Shown: positions 1 through 12,825, numbered from the stretch's first letter. The stretch: DNA of 64,000 nucleotides from Cladorrhinum sp. PSN259 (GCA_033725935.1 MU867062.1:124001-188000), one strand, 5' to 3'. Made by a program: numbers and translations. The notes: generated from the sequence alone by a model not told the origin.

Positions 1-1538
1 ACCGAGCACCTGGGGGCCGGTAAACTCTTTTTTTGTGTTTCTTCCTTCTTATTCTGGTTGTCGGTAACCAACTGGGAGCTGACACGCAACAACCAAAACC
101 AACGACAAAGACCTGCATTTCAGGATCCTCTGTTCACTTTATCAGTCCGCAACTTCCAGAAACCCTTGCCATGTGGTGATGATGCAAGTTTGCTCACCAT
201 TTTTTTGTTTCTCTTCGATTTGTGTGACGTCCTCTCAGGGGCACAGATCGAGCCGTCGACACAAATACACACCGCAATCAGAGCAGTGTATCAGTAAACA
301 ATGAGATTGTGAGTATGTGAATTCACTCTACTCGTGCCTCTTTTGCTTTGTACGGCTCACATTACCACAACACAAGGCTATCTGCCGAAAAAAAGGGCTT
401 AGTTTTGCTTTGCCACAATTATCCTCGCCCATTTTTTCCCCCTCTCATACGCCGCTTCAAAATTTCAAAGCGACAATTAAGTTATAATGTCTACCTCCTA
501 AATTCACAACCTGAAAGTACGGTATGTATGCCGGAATCAAGTCCGAGACCCTGAAAAGAAATCGACCCCCTTTTTTCACGCAGTACACTACACTACATAC
601 GGCCCCTAGGCTTGTTTCCGCGCCTTTTTTTTCTTTTCTCTCTTTCAAGTACACCAAGTAAGGTATCCACAATTGCCATGCAATTGCCATGCCAATGCCA
701 TGCCGCGTAGCCATGCGAAGTGTTATCGGTACGAAGTAGTGTGCCCCGAGCCGACGGATGGGGATATCGATAGCGCTGTCGTTCGTGCGTGCGTGCGTAA
801 GGAAAACCATTCCAGTGGAGCGCGTGTCCCTCGGTTGCTTGTGGAAGGTGGTGACATGTCAAGACAAGCATAAACACCGTGACGCTGGGCAACCACACGC
901 CGGAATCCAGGCCGGTCCAACAGCCACAGGTGAACTGTAAACCTGCGCGTGCACGGGCTTTTATTAATAAACCCCTCCTACCAGTGGCACCATGGCACTT
1001 TGCCAGAAGCGAGGGGGACTGAGTCTTTTTTTCTGGTTGCTTTTCCCTCACTGCTTAGGGAGGAGTCTCGACCTTTCTTCTGTTTAGTAGCCATCCGACG
1101 TTTGAGCGAAATGTGGTTATGTAAGCATTGTGCGTGCTGAGAGGTGTTGGCGGAAGTGTTGCTAGAGAGTCAGCATCGGACCGAGGTGGATCGAGGTCCA
1201 AACAAGCTATTTTTCTTTCACAAATGGCGGCTAACGAGATAGGTAGGTAAACCGATGGGCAGCTTGTACATAGGTGTGTAAGGAATAAAATCTAGGCAAA
1301 TTCTAACCTCTATGAAATGCGACCAACTATGTTGGCCGCAACCACTTTCTAACCCAGCGCTCCTGCCCTTGAAAACCAAGAAACGTGGCTTCATTCCAAC
1401 CAAGCCCCAATCAGGACCTCCATGATTACCCAATCAAACCCCGAATATATCAACGAGGGGGGTATCATAGCCGTCTTTTCTGCAGCCATATCCTTCTATA
1501 CCTGCTTGCTCATCATTTTGGCTCGTATCAAGTATCTT
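1..1538. other. Gene-free stretch downstream of the dehydratase gene
   Basis: No convincing coding region on either strand. Short open frames lack codon bias, domains or splice structure. It contains an 11-bp triple tandem repeat at 670-702. The last few hundred bases before 1539 are probably the 3' UTR of the minus-strand dehydratase gene. Confidence 0.6.
670..702. repeat. 11-bp tandem repeat, three copies
   Basis: Two exact copies of CAATTGCCATG followed by one copy with a single change (CCAATGCCATG). Intergenic, no obvious function. Confidence 0.8.
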
Positions 1539-2977
1539 TCACTGCGCATTGGCTCCATCTTTCTGAGGATGATCTGATACGGGCTCATGATCACTCATCA
1601 CCTCAGTACCGGTAACCACCGGGAATGGGCTGAGCACCTTGCCAATATCGCCCCACCACTCCTCTCCAAACCGGCGGTACCACTCTACTGTAATGCGCAA
1701 GCCCTCAGCAAAACTGGTCTTCTGGTCCCAGCCGAGTTGGCGAAGCTTGTTGCCGTCGACAGCGTACCGGTGATCATTGAAGGGCCTATCGTGTGTGTAC
1801 TTAACCCACTTGCTGAACTCCTCAGGTGTATCTTGGGGGATGCCAAATTGCTTCAGAAGCTTGCCGCAGAGGTCGAAATTGCTGATCTCGTCATAAGATC
1901 CAACGTTGTAAACCTGGCCAAGCTGACCTTTGTGAAGAATTGTGTCGAAGGCGTCTGCCGCGTCACCGGCGAAGAGGTAGCGCCGAGTTGGGGTACCGTC
2001 GCCGTGGAGGACGACTGGCCTGCCTCGGTTCAAGAGACAACTGAATTTGGGGATGATCTCTGTTATTCAAAGTTAGTAACGCTGACCCGCTTCAAACAAC
2101 TCCGAACCACTCACTTTCGGGGTATTGGTGAGGTCCGTAAACATTGTTGCTTCGCACAATGATCACAGGAAGCTTGAAACTTTTCTGGTAAGAGTGAACC
2201 AGCATTTCAGCTGCCGCTTTGCTGGCTGCATATGGATTGGTAGGCGCCAGAATGCTCGTCTCCAACAAGTCGTCGTCGTCGTCCTTAACTTCTCCGTAGA
2301 CCTCATCCGTCGAGATATGGATGAAACGCTTGATCCCCACTTTCTTGGCGCTCTCCAACAACACATGGGTACCGTACACATTCGTATGTGTGAAGCCGTA
2401 GGAATTGCCAAAACTCAAGTCAACGTGCGACTGAGCGGCGAAGTGGAAAACGGTATCGATATTGTAGCGCTCCAAGCAGTCAACCACCTCGGACGGGTTC
2501 GTGATATCACCCTGGTAAAACGTAAAGTTCCGCTTATCATTCAAGGATCTCGTGTTGTTGAGTGATGCACAGTAATCCAACTTGTCGAAAGAGACAATGT
2601 TGTAGGCGTGAGGATAGGTGAGTGTCAAGTGCCGTACTAGCCAACATGCTCTGGAGGCCCGAAACAGTCAGTTAAATTTCCAATCCACCAGTGTCCTGGG
2701 TAGAGTTTGAAAGCAACGTACATAAATCCAGCTCCTCCAGTAACCATAATATTCTTCACATCTGGCAGCGGCTCAAATTTAGTGGTGCCAGTGAAGATTG
2801 GAGATTCCTTCCAGATGCCATAGTCCTCGAAGAAGCTGTTGTTCCGGCCTGGGGCAGCACGAAAAACTTGAAGAAACAGAGAGCGATAAGCCAATGCCAA
2901 TGCGTTGAGGAAGCAACAGTCGCAAACTCACCAGAAGTAGACCCATTGGCCGCCTGTGACTCAGTTGTGACGGTCAT
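1539..2977 (-). CDS. NDP-glucose 4,6-dehydratase (RmlB / UDP-glucose 4,6-dehydratase type)
   Basis: Four exons: 2977-2932, 2848-2722, 2650-2115 and 2059-1539. They encode 409 aa, with introns of 83, 71 and 55 nt. Seen in sequence: Rossmann motif TGGAGFI at residues 52-58, the STDEVYGE signature at 171-178 (Asp173 and Glu174 match the dehydratase acid/base pair), and the catalytic YxxxK pair Tyr198/Lys202. This makes it an extended short-chain dehydrogenase of the RmlB class. Family knowledge: these NAD-dependent cytosolic enzymes convert UDP- or dTDP-glucose to the 4-keto-6-deoxy sugar, the first step towards NDP-rhamnose; in fungi the donor is normally UDP-glucose. A run of five Asp follows the STDE motif and probably forms a surface loop. 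The start was chosen as the first ATG in frame with exon 2 through the splice; a TATA-like box lies 72 nt upstream. The next gene is divergent and codes for a nucleotide-sugar-transporter-like protein. The 3,5-epimerase/4-reductase of the pathway is not in the window. Confidence 0.92.
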
Positions 2978-3048
2978 TTTTGTGATGTAGGAAGAAGAAC
3001 AATGCAAAAAAAGTAAAAAATTGCAAAAAGGCGGTCGACGGACAGAGC

Positions 3049-3054
3049 TATATA
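3049..3054 (-). promoter_or_regulatory. TATA-like box of the dehydratase gene
   Basis: On the minus strand this reads TATATA within GGTATATAGC, 72 nt upstream of the dehydratase ATG at 2977. Position and context fit a core promoter, but it was identified only by motif. Confidence 0.45.
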
Positions 3055-3448
3055 CCAAAAGTACTTCTTCACTCAGACCGCCTTGATACGGCAGTGACAG
3101 GTGGCTCGGTTGGGAGGGTGTCAGAGATCGATGGGATGGAATGCGCCGATATTATGTTCGTTTCATTCTTGAGGTCGAAGGTGAGAGAAGAAGGGTCCGG
3201 TTCAGAAACTCGCCGACCCTCTCCTGTTCGACTAGGAGTACCAGGTAGTGCTGTAAATACTTGTGACATTGGTTCCTCGTGTTGGAGAGTGTACGTGTGT
3301 GCCCAAGCATGGCAGTGATACGGTAGGGCGGCCGAAAGGGGTAAAGGCGAGCAGACCGGGAGTCGTGATAGGCCAACGGAGGGGAAGATTGAAAACGGTG
3401 CAGGATGCCACCTTGCCTAGCCGTACCACTCCATTGTTGTCGAGGGTG

Positions 3449-3482
3449 TTCAGCGGTCGAGACTCTTCAGCGGTCGAGACTC
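3449..3482. repeat. Perfect 17-bp tandem duplication
   Basis: Two identical 17-bp copies of TTCAGCGGTCGAGACTC, head to tail, in the divergent promoter region. Confidence 0.9.
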
Positions 3483-4435
3483 GGAGATACAGCCTTGAGC
3501 GGCGCAATCTTTTTCTTGAAAGGAGACCCTTTCCAAGTGTGTTCCCAACTAGCTGCATGGCTTTTCAATCTCGATCACCCCCTCCGCCTTCTCTCACTGT
3601 GGGAGGTGGATGGCGGATTGCGGGTTCCAAATTGAATCACAGCAACAGCGAAAAGACAACTCACCCCCGCCTTACATGGAGAACTGCTGAAAGACAAACG
3701 GAACATGAAGTGCCCCTGCCCTGGACGATGAGGTGCTGCTTGGCTGCAACTGCCCCCACCACATCCCTCCGTTGATCATCCGTTGATATGCTTGGCGGGG
3801 TTCCATTACACTAACAGTCAATGGAGGGGGGGTTCAGGCAGCCACCAACACTAATACAGGTTTTCAACAGCCCAGCACTTCAGCCCACTCTGCCCTACAG
3901 AAAGTGAAGTTTCATTCGAATTTCTTATCCAGGTTCTATGGATGTAGTACAAAGCCGTGAAGACTTTGTGTATCTCATACAAAGTCATTGACTCAACAGG
4001 TGCTGGCATACCCCTTTACACGTGATAATTCGTCTTGCATTGTTTATTCTCGCTTGTAACAGTAAGCACACAACTTGGACCAGGAACGGGAAAAAAGACG
4101 CCATGTTGCAGGGATCAAAAAGGCTCTGCATTCAGATCAGGGGGGATCAAGACACTTCACAAGTCAGCAAACTTCAGGGGAAAGGGCACAAAGTCCGAAA
4201 CAAAAAAGAGGTGACCAGTTGAAGCGTACCAAACGGGCACAGCAGGATAGACAGCAAACGGAATCCGATCAGTTACCAGCAAAAGTAGCCCTACTTGTAT
4301 GCCGTGGCAAAACGGAAGCCAGATGGCGAGGGGGGGATTTACATAGCTGAGATGCAGATTCCAATAGCGCGAATTCCAGCCGCAAACCAGTGAGCCACGC
4401 AATAGAAAACAGGGAGCTCGTCTCAGAGTACCATT

Positions 4436-4457
4436 TCCGTCAGATGTCCGTCAGATG
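4436..4457. repeat. Perfect 11-bp tandem duplication
   Basis: Two identical copies of TCCGTCAGATG, about 460 bp upstream of the transporter start codon. Confidence 0.85.
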
Positions 4458-4917
4458 TCCGAGAATCCTCATTTTAATAGTAGCACCAACCAAAGCCGAG
4501 CGCGGCGCATACGGAAAGGGGAAACGAGGGAGAGATTCGGACTGCGTGCTTCGTGTGCCACACTGTCGATACCACGCTTCAAGTCGACAAGCTTATCCGG
4601 CCCCTTGTCCGCATTGGAACAAGAACCAATACGCATGCTTGGCGTATCGTATTGGCCTGTCCGTCAGCACAGGATATTCGCTCTTGAACCCCGAATCTGG
4701 AAATATTTTGGAGTGTTGCGACGCATTTGCTACTCCCTGACCTCACATCAACATTCTGAACACCACTCACCTCCGCCCAACTCGAAGGTGAGCTTTGTCG
4801 TCGTCGACTACCCAAAAAGCTTGAGCAACTGAAGGCGTAATTACCAAATACGCCAAAGCGTTCTTCCATACCACCCGTGTCCATCATTCGCCATCGGCGC
4901 AACCTTCCCACCTCGAC

Positions 4918-6155
4918 ATGGCCTCTGAGCGCTCCGCACGCAGGGACCGGTCGTCCTCGTCCTCGTCCTCGTCAGACACGGCAGCATACCCTGAGGGCAT
5001 TCGACTGGATAGGCTGGATGATGAGGAGAAGCTAAAATCCCCAGAGGAGCTGGAGATAGATGATGATGATAACGAAGGCGATGGCCTCCTCCCCAAGGAG
5101 GGGGAGGAGGAGGGTGCTGCACCTGCACCAGCACCAGAACCACCAAAGAAGAGCTCCTTCAACTCAGCGCTGATATGGATGGCCGTCAACACGCTGGCGA
5201 CTATTGGAATTGTTTTCACAAACAAGGCCATCTTCTCGGATCCGTCACTCAAGCTCGCCCAGCTGTCATTCGCTGCCTTCCACTTCTTCATCACCTACTT
5301 TACCCTCTTCGTCATCTCGCGTCCACGGTTCGCATTCTTCGTCCCGCGCCGGGCGTCCATTCGCGATATTCTCCCGCTTTCGATTTCCATGTCTCTCAAT
5401 GTGATTTTGCCGAATCTGTCGCTAGCTTTCTCGAGTGTCACCTTCTACCAGGTCGCCCGCATCCTCCTCACCCCAACGGTTGCAGCAATGAACTTTGTCC
5501 TGTACCGGTCCACTCTCCCGCGAGGTGCCATCATCGCGCTCATTCCCGCCTGTATTGGTGTCGGCATGGTTTCGTACTACGACTCTCTCCCCGCACCAGG
5601 CGCAGACGTCAAAACTACATCGACTCTTGGCGTCATCTTTGCCTTCTCCGGCATCGTCGCTTCTTCGCTGTATACCGTCTGGATCGCCTCTTACCACCGC
5701 AAGCTCCAAATGTCCAGCATGCAGTTGCTCTTCAACCAGGCACCTGTTTCTGCGGTTATGCTGCTTTACGTGATCCCCTTTGTTGACACGTTTCCTGAGT
5801 CCTGGTCGGCGGTGCCAACCAGCAAATGGGTGCTAATTCTTATGAGTGGGTTATATGCCAGCTTGATCAACATCTCGCAGTTCTTCATCATTGCTCAGAC
5901 TGGACCGGTGTCGAGTACCGTCGTGGGCCACGTCAAGACGTGTACAATTGTTGCGCTTGGGTGGGCGACTAGCGGGAGAGGGGCCACGGATAAGAGCGTC
6001 CTTGGTGTTCTCGTTGCCGTTGGAGGTATCATTGCGTGAGTATTTTTCTAAAGTGATTTGAAATATGATGAATTGGGACAAATGATACTAATTTCGTGCT
6101 CAGATACTCCCTTGTGATGTTGAAGGAGAACCAGAAGAAGGGAACGAAAGGATGA
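4918..6155 (+). CDS. SLC35E3-like nucleotide-sugar/triose-phosphate family transporter
   Basis: Two exons, 4918-6035 and 6104-6155 (68-nt intron), give 389 aa. Residues 1-81 are hydrophilic: a run of eight Ser near the start, then very acidic, then Ala/Pro-rich; presumably cytosolic. From about residue 82 there are nine to ten hydrophobic segments typical of the drug/metabolite (TPT/EamA) superfamily, beginning with the family-typical run NTLATIGIVFTNKAIF. The short C-terminal tail is lysine-rich and ends KKGTKG, resembling the KK-rich tails that retain such carriers in Golgi/ER. Family knowledge: related SLC35 carriers exchange nucleotide sugars or phosphorylated sugars across Golgi/ER membranes; the substrate of the E3 subgroup is not settled. 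The neighbour is a divergent NDP-sugar 4,6-dehydratase gene, so a nucleotide-sugar substrate is an inference. The start is the first ATG of the open frame. Confidence 0.88.
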
Positions 6156-6948
6156 TAGAGGAGTAATGAGACGTGCTGGGAAAGGCACTGGATAGTGCCG
6201 TTGTAACCTTAGAGAAATCTCTTTTGCTGTTGTTTGGGAAGGGGAACATGCTCGTTTTCATTTTCATTTGGTGTTTGTGTAGGTATGACATTTACGATTG
6301 GGGTAGGTTGGTACGGTTGGTGTAACTAGATCTCTTCCTTTCTAAGGTACCTTAAAGTAGGCACACGTGGTAGGTAACGGTTATATGATGAAGGATTTGT
6401 TCGGGAATGCACGTTCGGATATACACTACGAAATCGGGAGGCGCAGTGGTTTGAAAACCGGTTTGAAAGTTTGAGTCGAGTTGCATCACGATTTACGGGA
6501 TTCTATATATCCGCTATCTTTATGTCCATCGGATGTTGAACACTGAGGAAGGCTACCTACCTATCCTCAGATCTCGAACTCGTACCTGACTCTCTGACAG
6601 AGGTGTTCGTCATTGAAAAGCTCTATGCTGCATCCATGCAGTGTAGGGGTCCCTAGACAACCCACCAGGGTTCTCAATGCCCCTCATTTTCGACTCCAAA
6701 ATCAACCTCCAGGGCCTGACTGAAGGGGGAAGTTTTACCGGCTAATTGAATTTCCGCAGGCCCGCCTCTGTCGCGCGAGTGAGGGGTGGAGATGTCGGAG
6801 GCACCCGCAAAGCGACAAGAGTGACCCCTCATGCAGTGTAGCAAGCAGTTTCCTGGGTAGGTTTCAATCGAGGCGACCCCTCCTACCGCCAAAAAAGAGG
6901 AGTGGAAAAAAGGCCCGTGACTCACCTGCTGCGGTTGACCAAACCTCA
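6156..6948. other. Intergenic region between transporter and GRS1
   Basis: Transporter 3' UTR and GRS1 promoter. No coding region, RNA gene or notable repeat seen. Confidence 0.6.
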
Positions 6949-9217
6949 ATGAACTGGATGAAGCCTTTTCTGCACGCCGCCCGCACCATCCCCTCCGCAC
7001 AGGTTGTCGGAACAGCTCTCAAACTCCAACTCCACAGCTACAGACTTCAAGTCCAGGTCGAAAGAGTCCCCTGTTCATTCCGTGCATTTTCGGCATTCAC
7101 TGCCTCTGCCCCGCGCAGCTACGCGTTCCAAATCCCCAAATCCAAAAAGAAAAAGACAGACAAGATGTCAACCGCCACCACCCTCAAGGGCCAGCCCCTT
7201 GATAAGGCCGCCCTCGAGTCCATGCTCCGCCGACGCATGTTCTATACCCCCTCCTTCGAAATCTATGGTGGTGTCTCCGGTCTCTACGACTATGGCCCGC
7301 CGGGCTGCGCGCTCCAAGCGAACATTATCGATACGTGGCGCAAGCACTTCGTCCTTGAGGAGGACATGCTCGAGGTTGACTGCTCCGTTCTGACCCCCCA
7401 CGATGTTCTCAAGACCAGCGGCCACGTCGACAAGTTCGCCGATTGGATGTGCAAGGACCCCAAGAACGGCGAGATTCTCAGAGCCGACCACTTCGTCGAG
7501 GACGTACTCGAATCGAGACTAAAAGGTGACAAGGAGGCTCGTGGCCAGAAGGTGGAGGATAAGGAGGAAGACCCCAAGAAAAAGAAGAAAAAGGCTAAGA
7601 GCGAGGCCGTCAAGCTGGACGATGCTGTAGTTAAGGAGTACGAGGAGATCCTGGCCCAGATCGACAACTACAACGGCGAGCAACTCGGTGAGCTCATCAA
7701 GAAGTACGACCTGAGGAATCCTGCCACTGGTGTCCAGCCTAGTCCTCCGGTTGCCTTCAACCTCATGTTCCAGACATCAATTGGCCCCAGCAGCAACCTT
7801 CCTGGCTACCTTCGGCCAGAGACCGCCCAGGGTCAGTTCCTCAACTTCGCCAAGCTCTTGGAGTTCAACACCGGCCAGATGCCCTTCGCCTCTGCATCCA
7901 TTGGCAAGTCTTACCGTAACGAAATCTCCCCCCGTGCTGGTCTTCTCCGTGTCCGTGAGTTCTTGATGGCTGAGATCGAGCACTTCGTCGACCCCGAAGG
8001 TCATAAGAAGCATGCCCGCTTCCACGAGGTGGAGGATATCGAGCTCGCCTTCCTCGACCGTCACACCCAGCTCTCCGGCTCCACTACCGTCAGGAAGCAG
8101 ACTATTGGTCAGGCCGTCAAGGAGGGCCTCGTCGACAACGAAACCCTCGGTTACTTCCTCGCCCGCATCCACCTCTTCCTCAAAAAGATCGGTATTGACC
8201 AGACCAAGATCCGCTTCCGCCAGCACATGGCCAACGAGATGGCCCACTATGCTTGCGACTGCTGGGATGCAGAGCTTCTGACCTCCGGCGGCTGGGTTGA
8301 GTGTGTCGGCTGCGCTGACCGGAGCGCCTACGACTTGTCAGTTCACGCCAAGAAGACTGGCGCACCGCTTGTTGTGCGCGCTCAGTTGGATGAGCCAAAG
8401 GTTTACGAGGAGTGGGATGTGCAGATCGAGAGGAAGAAGTTCGGTCCTTTCTTCAAGAAGGATGGCAAGACGGTTGAGAACGCTGTTCTCGGCACCAACC
8501 AAGAGGAGCGCGGCAAGCTCGCCAAGGAGCTGGAGGAGACTGGCAAGGTCATCCTCGCCGTTCCCGGCGTTGCTGATGGCAAGGTTGAGATCAGCAAGGA
8601 CCTGCTCGCCATTAAGTGGCTTAAGCGTGTCGAGCACACTCGCGAGTACACTCCCAACGTTATCGAGCCATCGTTCGGCATCGGTCGTATCCTCTACTCC
8701 CTTATTGAGCACAACTACTGGACCAGAGGCACTGAGGGTGGTGATGAGGCTCGTGGTGTAAGTTCCGATTACCTAATGACAACATCTTGCTCACTAACAG
8801 CTGACTTTCTTTTTTCAATAGGTTCTCTCTTTCCCTCCTGCGATTGCGCCCACCAAGGTCTTGATCGTTCCCCTTTCCAACAACAAGGACTTCACTCCTG
8901 TGGTCCACAAGCTGTCCCAGAAGCTCAGGTCCGCTGCTGTCTCTAGCAGAGTGGACGACTCGTCTGCCAGCATTGGCAAGCGCTACAGCAGAAACGATGA
9001 GCTCGGCACCCCCTTCGGTGTCACCATCGACTTCCAGACTGTTAATGACGGCACCATCACCCTCAGAGAGCGTGACAGCACAAGGCAGGTTCGCGCCGAG
9101 GAAGAGAAGATTATTGAGGCCATCAAGGCGCTGGTTGAGGGCACGAAGACCTGGAAGGATATCGAGGCTGAGCTGCCCTTGTTTACGAGCCAGGAGGTTG
9201 AGGTTGCTCAACGGTAA
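6949..9217 (+). CDS. GRS1: Glycyl-tRNA synthetase, probably both mitochondrial and cytosolic forms
   Basis: Exons 6949-8757 and 8822-9217 (64-nt intron) encode 734 aa from the first ATG, or 662 aa from the ATG at 7165 (residue 73), close to the length of yeast Grs1. It charges tRNA-Gly. Class II signatures are visible: motif 2 with RNEISPR at about 323-329 and motif 3 EPSFGIGR at 573-580. Exon 2 holds the anticodon-binding domain. A lysine-rich insertion (about residues 204-217) lies in the catalytic domain. Residues 1-72 are rich in Arg, Ser and Ala with almost no acidic residues, fitting a mitochondrial presequence. Both upstream ATGs (6949, 6958) have T at -3, whereas the ATG at 7165 has A at -3 and no ATG lies between. 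This suggests leaky scanning producing both isoforms (inference). Confidence 0.95.
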
Positions 9218-12200
9218 GAAATTTAAAAACGGAATTGGAAGTATTGATACATGGTAGGTTTGGTTGGATTATGATTATTCGCTAGAAAGCATCGGAGCTA
9301 AAAGAAAGGCATTATTCACGTAAAACTCAATAGAGAAAAAAAGAAGTTAAAAACTAAAGTGGTAGTGTGTCCCAAAGGGTAAACGGTATCAGCAGTGTTT
9401 GCCTCCCTAGAGTTGACGGTTCAACCCTTCATTTACCTACTAGTATTCTACTTCTAGTTTGTTTTTGTTACGTCAGGGGCCCTTTTTTTGTGTGGTTTTT
9501 TTTTTTTTGTTTAGTTAGATCTGCCTGTGCTGGGTCGAGTTCTGTTTACCTAGCGTTAGACTGCATCCACACATGCGCGCTACGACGTGTATGGAAATGG
9601 GTTGGGGGTCGACTTGGGTAAGATCGGAATCTTGTGATGATCATCGTGATGCCTGCATGTTCTCCATGTGGTTGCCAAGATGTGTCTTCGGTGTAGTTGG
9701 CAGTGGAATTGTTCGAGATGGTATCACACTTGCGACCCCCTGTATCCTTTTTGATGCAGGCCAAGCCGCGTATACCCGCCCGTGTAAGTGTTGTGTGTGT
9801 TGAAACGGACTCGGGTGATGTTGCCTTCTTCTGATGGCGAGATGTGTGTGAAGTATACACTAGTGTGGTATCTCGATATGATTCTAAGACACTGACGGAT
9901 AAAAGTGGGAAAGGAGAAGAAAAAGGGGGGAATGGGGTTTTGTTGGAGATGATTTAAGTTAGTAACCGTTAACGCCTGGTGATTATGAATATTTGATGGG
10001 GTTTCAAGTTTCTCTATATGATTCATGTGTCGGAAGGGTTTTCGTGATCATCTTCACAAGAAGATCTTTGTTTTTTCGAGAAAGGAAGAAACAACCGGTT
10101 TGTTGAGGTTGCAGTTGTTCCTTTCCCGTGACAAGCTTGGAAACAAAATGTTGGTGGAAATGTCAAGAAACGACCACAATCATCCCTTAAAAAGGAAAAA
10201 GGGGGCGGAGGGCCGGTGAAAGTGGTGGGGTGAGTGGGACAAAGAACAAAAGTGGAGGAGCAAGGGGTTTTAGTTGGTTGAGGACAGTCGTATTTCCTTC
10301 TTGTTTTCTTTTCCTTTTTTGTAACTAATTTGATGGTTTCATGCTACATTGCTGTAAAATATTTCTCTCGTTATTATCATGTACCGATGAAGTAAAAACA
10401 TGCGTAACGACGACTCGTGCCGGTGCCGGCATTGTCGCGAGTCGACACCGCGGCTAAACGACTCGATACAATTCCAACCCCAATGGATCTGTTGCCGCTC
10501 ACTTTCTCACACTCGAAAGGGACGTCCCCCAGAGGCCAGATGTGGTTGTGTACAAATGATTGATTTGGTGCTGACTGCATATGCACTATTGATAAGCCAA
10601 TCGACTTTATCACTGACTGTTTCTCTAAATAATACAACTGCAACCTGTGTTGTACGTAGTAACTCTTTAGTTTCGGTAACATCGACACACTGGGCTGGCA
10701 CGGTCCTGCAGTGACTGGGTTCGGAAAGCAAGCGCCTCCCTTTCAACCCCCAAATTTTCTGGGAATTGCATCCGGATAGGGGAGCCCTGAAACGGCGCAT
10801 CTTCGCTCAGGCATAATGCAACGCTGGGCTCGCCGGGACACACCAAACCGCACGAGGACGGCGACAAGAGTGGTGAAGAACCCTTGCCAAGCCGGGCCTG
10901 CATATCACCTTTGATTCTTCTTCAACGGCATCCTTCCAAGCAATGCATGCTGGGCTTCAAGATGTTTCAAAGGTAAAAGACCGATGGTGTGGCACAGCCA
11001 CTACTTTGATCCCGCCGTGAGCTCGCAGAAGCAATGCTCTTGCCTTCGTCCCAATGGACAGGAGGGCAGATTTCCTGATATCTTTCCTTTTCCGGGATCT
11101 TGTCTCCGGTATTTGCCTCGAGGGAAGAGGAGCTGGGAAAAGATCATGTTGCAAAGCTGAGCTGTCCCTGTCTCTTATTTCTCTTTTTTTTTGGGGGGGG
11201 GAGGGGGGCCCTGACCCTAGCCTTGTTGGACCAGGGGTTTGGCCTCTCTCTCTTGACAGATCCAGGCCAACCCATGTGTTCAACATAGCACAGTCTCCGG
11301 AATAAAAAGTTGATGATGGACTTTGGGAAGGCGAGAGGTGGTGCAGGCAGTGCTGTGGAAGACATCCTTTGCAGATGGAAGCATGTTCAATCCTTAAGAT
11401 AACCACCTGTAAGCGCTCCTGCAGCTGTACCTCTCTGCATGTGCCATTGACCACATGTTTGTGAATAAATGGGCGTCGGCCTCAAGGAATGTCCATTGTC
11501 CCCAGTTCTAAAACATTCAAGCCCGCCATGTGTGGTGCTGGATGTGGGCATCGCGCTTGGGGTGGCCAATCCTTTGTGCTGCCCCTCTTGTCTGGAACAT
11601 GGGGTCCCTTGAGGAATCAGATATAGAGCTACCAACCCGTTAGGTGCAGCCACCACCAAACGGCTATGTATTGGTGTATGATTACGGTCCGATGTGAGTT
11701 TAAAAAATAAAAAAAAGGGACCAAAGCAACCGCCAACACCAGAGCGCCGAGTGGTCAACCAGCCCACCGCACTTACCCCTCCCACCGGGCCACTGCGTTT
11801 GGTGCTCCCCAGTCCTTCCCCTTCTGAGAATGAAGTTGAGAGTGATCCACAGCGCTCTTTGTTACAGAATGGTATCCGTACACTACCTTTACCTGTAACG
11901 ACGGGACGTACGACCAACAGATCAACCTGGGGGTCAACCTCGCCTCTTCTATAGGCAGTTTCTTCTTCTTCCTTTTTTGTTCGTTTTGGAGCCTTGCAAA
12001 TCCATACTCGGATTTTCCGTCTGGGAAGCGCTGCCAGGCTCTTACCTTAATTTCTTGTTCGCCGTCTCTTGCTTTTGAGCCAGACGGCGCCCAGACAGTG
12101 CACGGCGAATTCATACGTACCTGCCTGTCTGTACGTACGTACGCGCAAGAAACAGTACGGCTGACCGCCATCCGTTCATCCTGTGTGCCGTCCTCACCAC

Positions 12201-12825
12201 CACAACTACATCCCCACCACCACCTTACCGACCGACCAAGCTTTATGCTTGACTAGCAGGGCATACAACCAACCAAGCCTGGGATCTTCAGAGACAACTC
12301 TCCTATTTCTAATAATTTCCACATATCGTCACGAATGACCGCTTTCCCATTTCGCCACGAGTACGCCCGTATCTAAATCGATCGTCTGATTAATCACTGA
12401 GTTGCTTTATCCAATTGTGATCGACTGCGTTTTCGACTGTTGGCCTTCGAGTCGGCACGCTGCTGCGCGCTGTGCTGCTGCTGCTGCCGCCGCCGCTCGC
12501 TTCACGCCTGAGGCTTCGAACTGTGCGCGCCAACGAACTTTTCGTTTTCCCCGCATTCATTGTCCTCGTCCTGTTAGCAGGTAGCAATTGCAGCAACTCA
12601 TCACCACGGTACAATACATCGTGAGTCGCTCGCTATCTTTGTTAGGGCTCGTGTCGAGTGTCTCACACTAACACGGCCCGATCTTCGAGTAGGGTGCAGT
12701 CGGGTTCTGTGTCCAAATATTCGCTTCAACACCCCTGAGGTCGAGGCGTCGACCTGGCACTTCGAGGAGCGCATCAATAACCAAACAAAAGTAATAGTTG
12801 CCTTGCGCACTTTTATAAAGTCAAA
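9218..12825. other. 3.6-kb gene-free stretch upstream of CLA4
   Basis: GRS1 3' UTR, then unassigned sequence with T-, A- and G-runs (for example near 9484 and 11190), then the CLA4 promoter and leader. Open frames here, the longest 176 codons on the minus strand at 11387-11917, show no recognisable domain and are judged spurious. A 13-codon upstream ORF lies at 12335-12376. Confidence 0.55.
12335..12376 (+). other. Possible upstream ORF in the CLA4 leader
   Basis: ATG followed by 12 codons and TAA, about 450 nt upstream of the CLA4 start codon. It counts as a uORF only if transcription starts upstream of 12335, which the sequence does not show. Confidence 0.3.

Larger units (their letters stand above)
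2978..4917. other. Divergent intergenic region between dehydratase and transporter genes
   Basis: A 1.9-kb shared upstream region for two divergently transcribed genes. It holds the TATA-like box at 3049-3054 and two short tandem duplications (3449-3482 and 4436-4457). No coding region is supported. Confidence 0.6.

Noticed and set aside
11387..11917. 176-codon minus-strand open frame
   Set aside because: No recognisable domain, biased repeats of Gly/Ser/Thr, no splice partners; sits in a promoter-like region.
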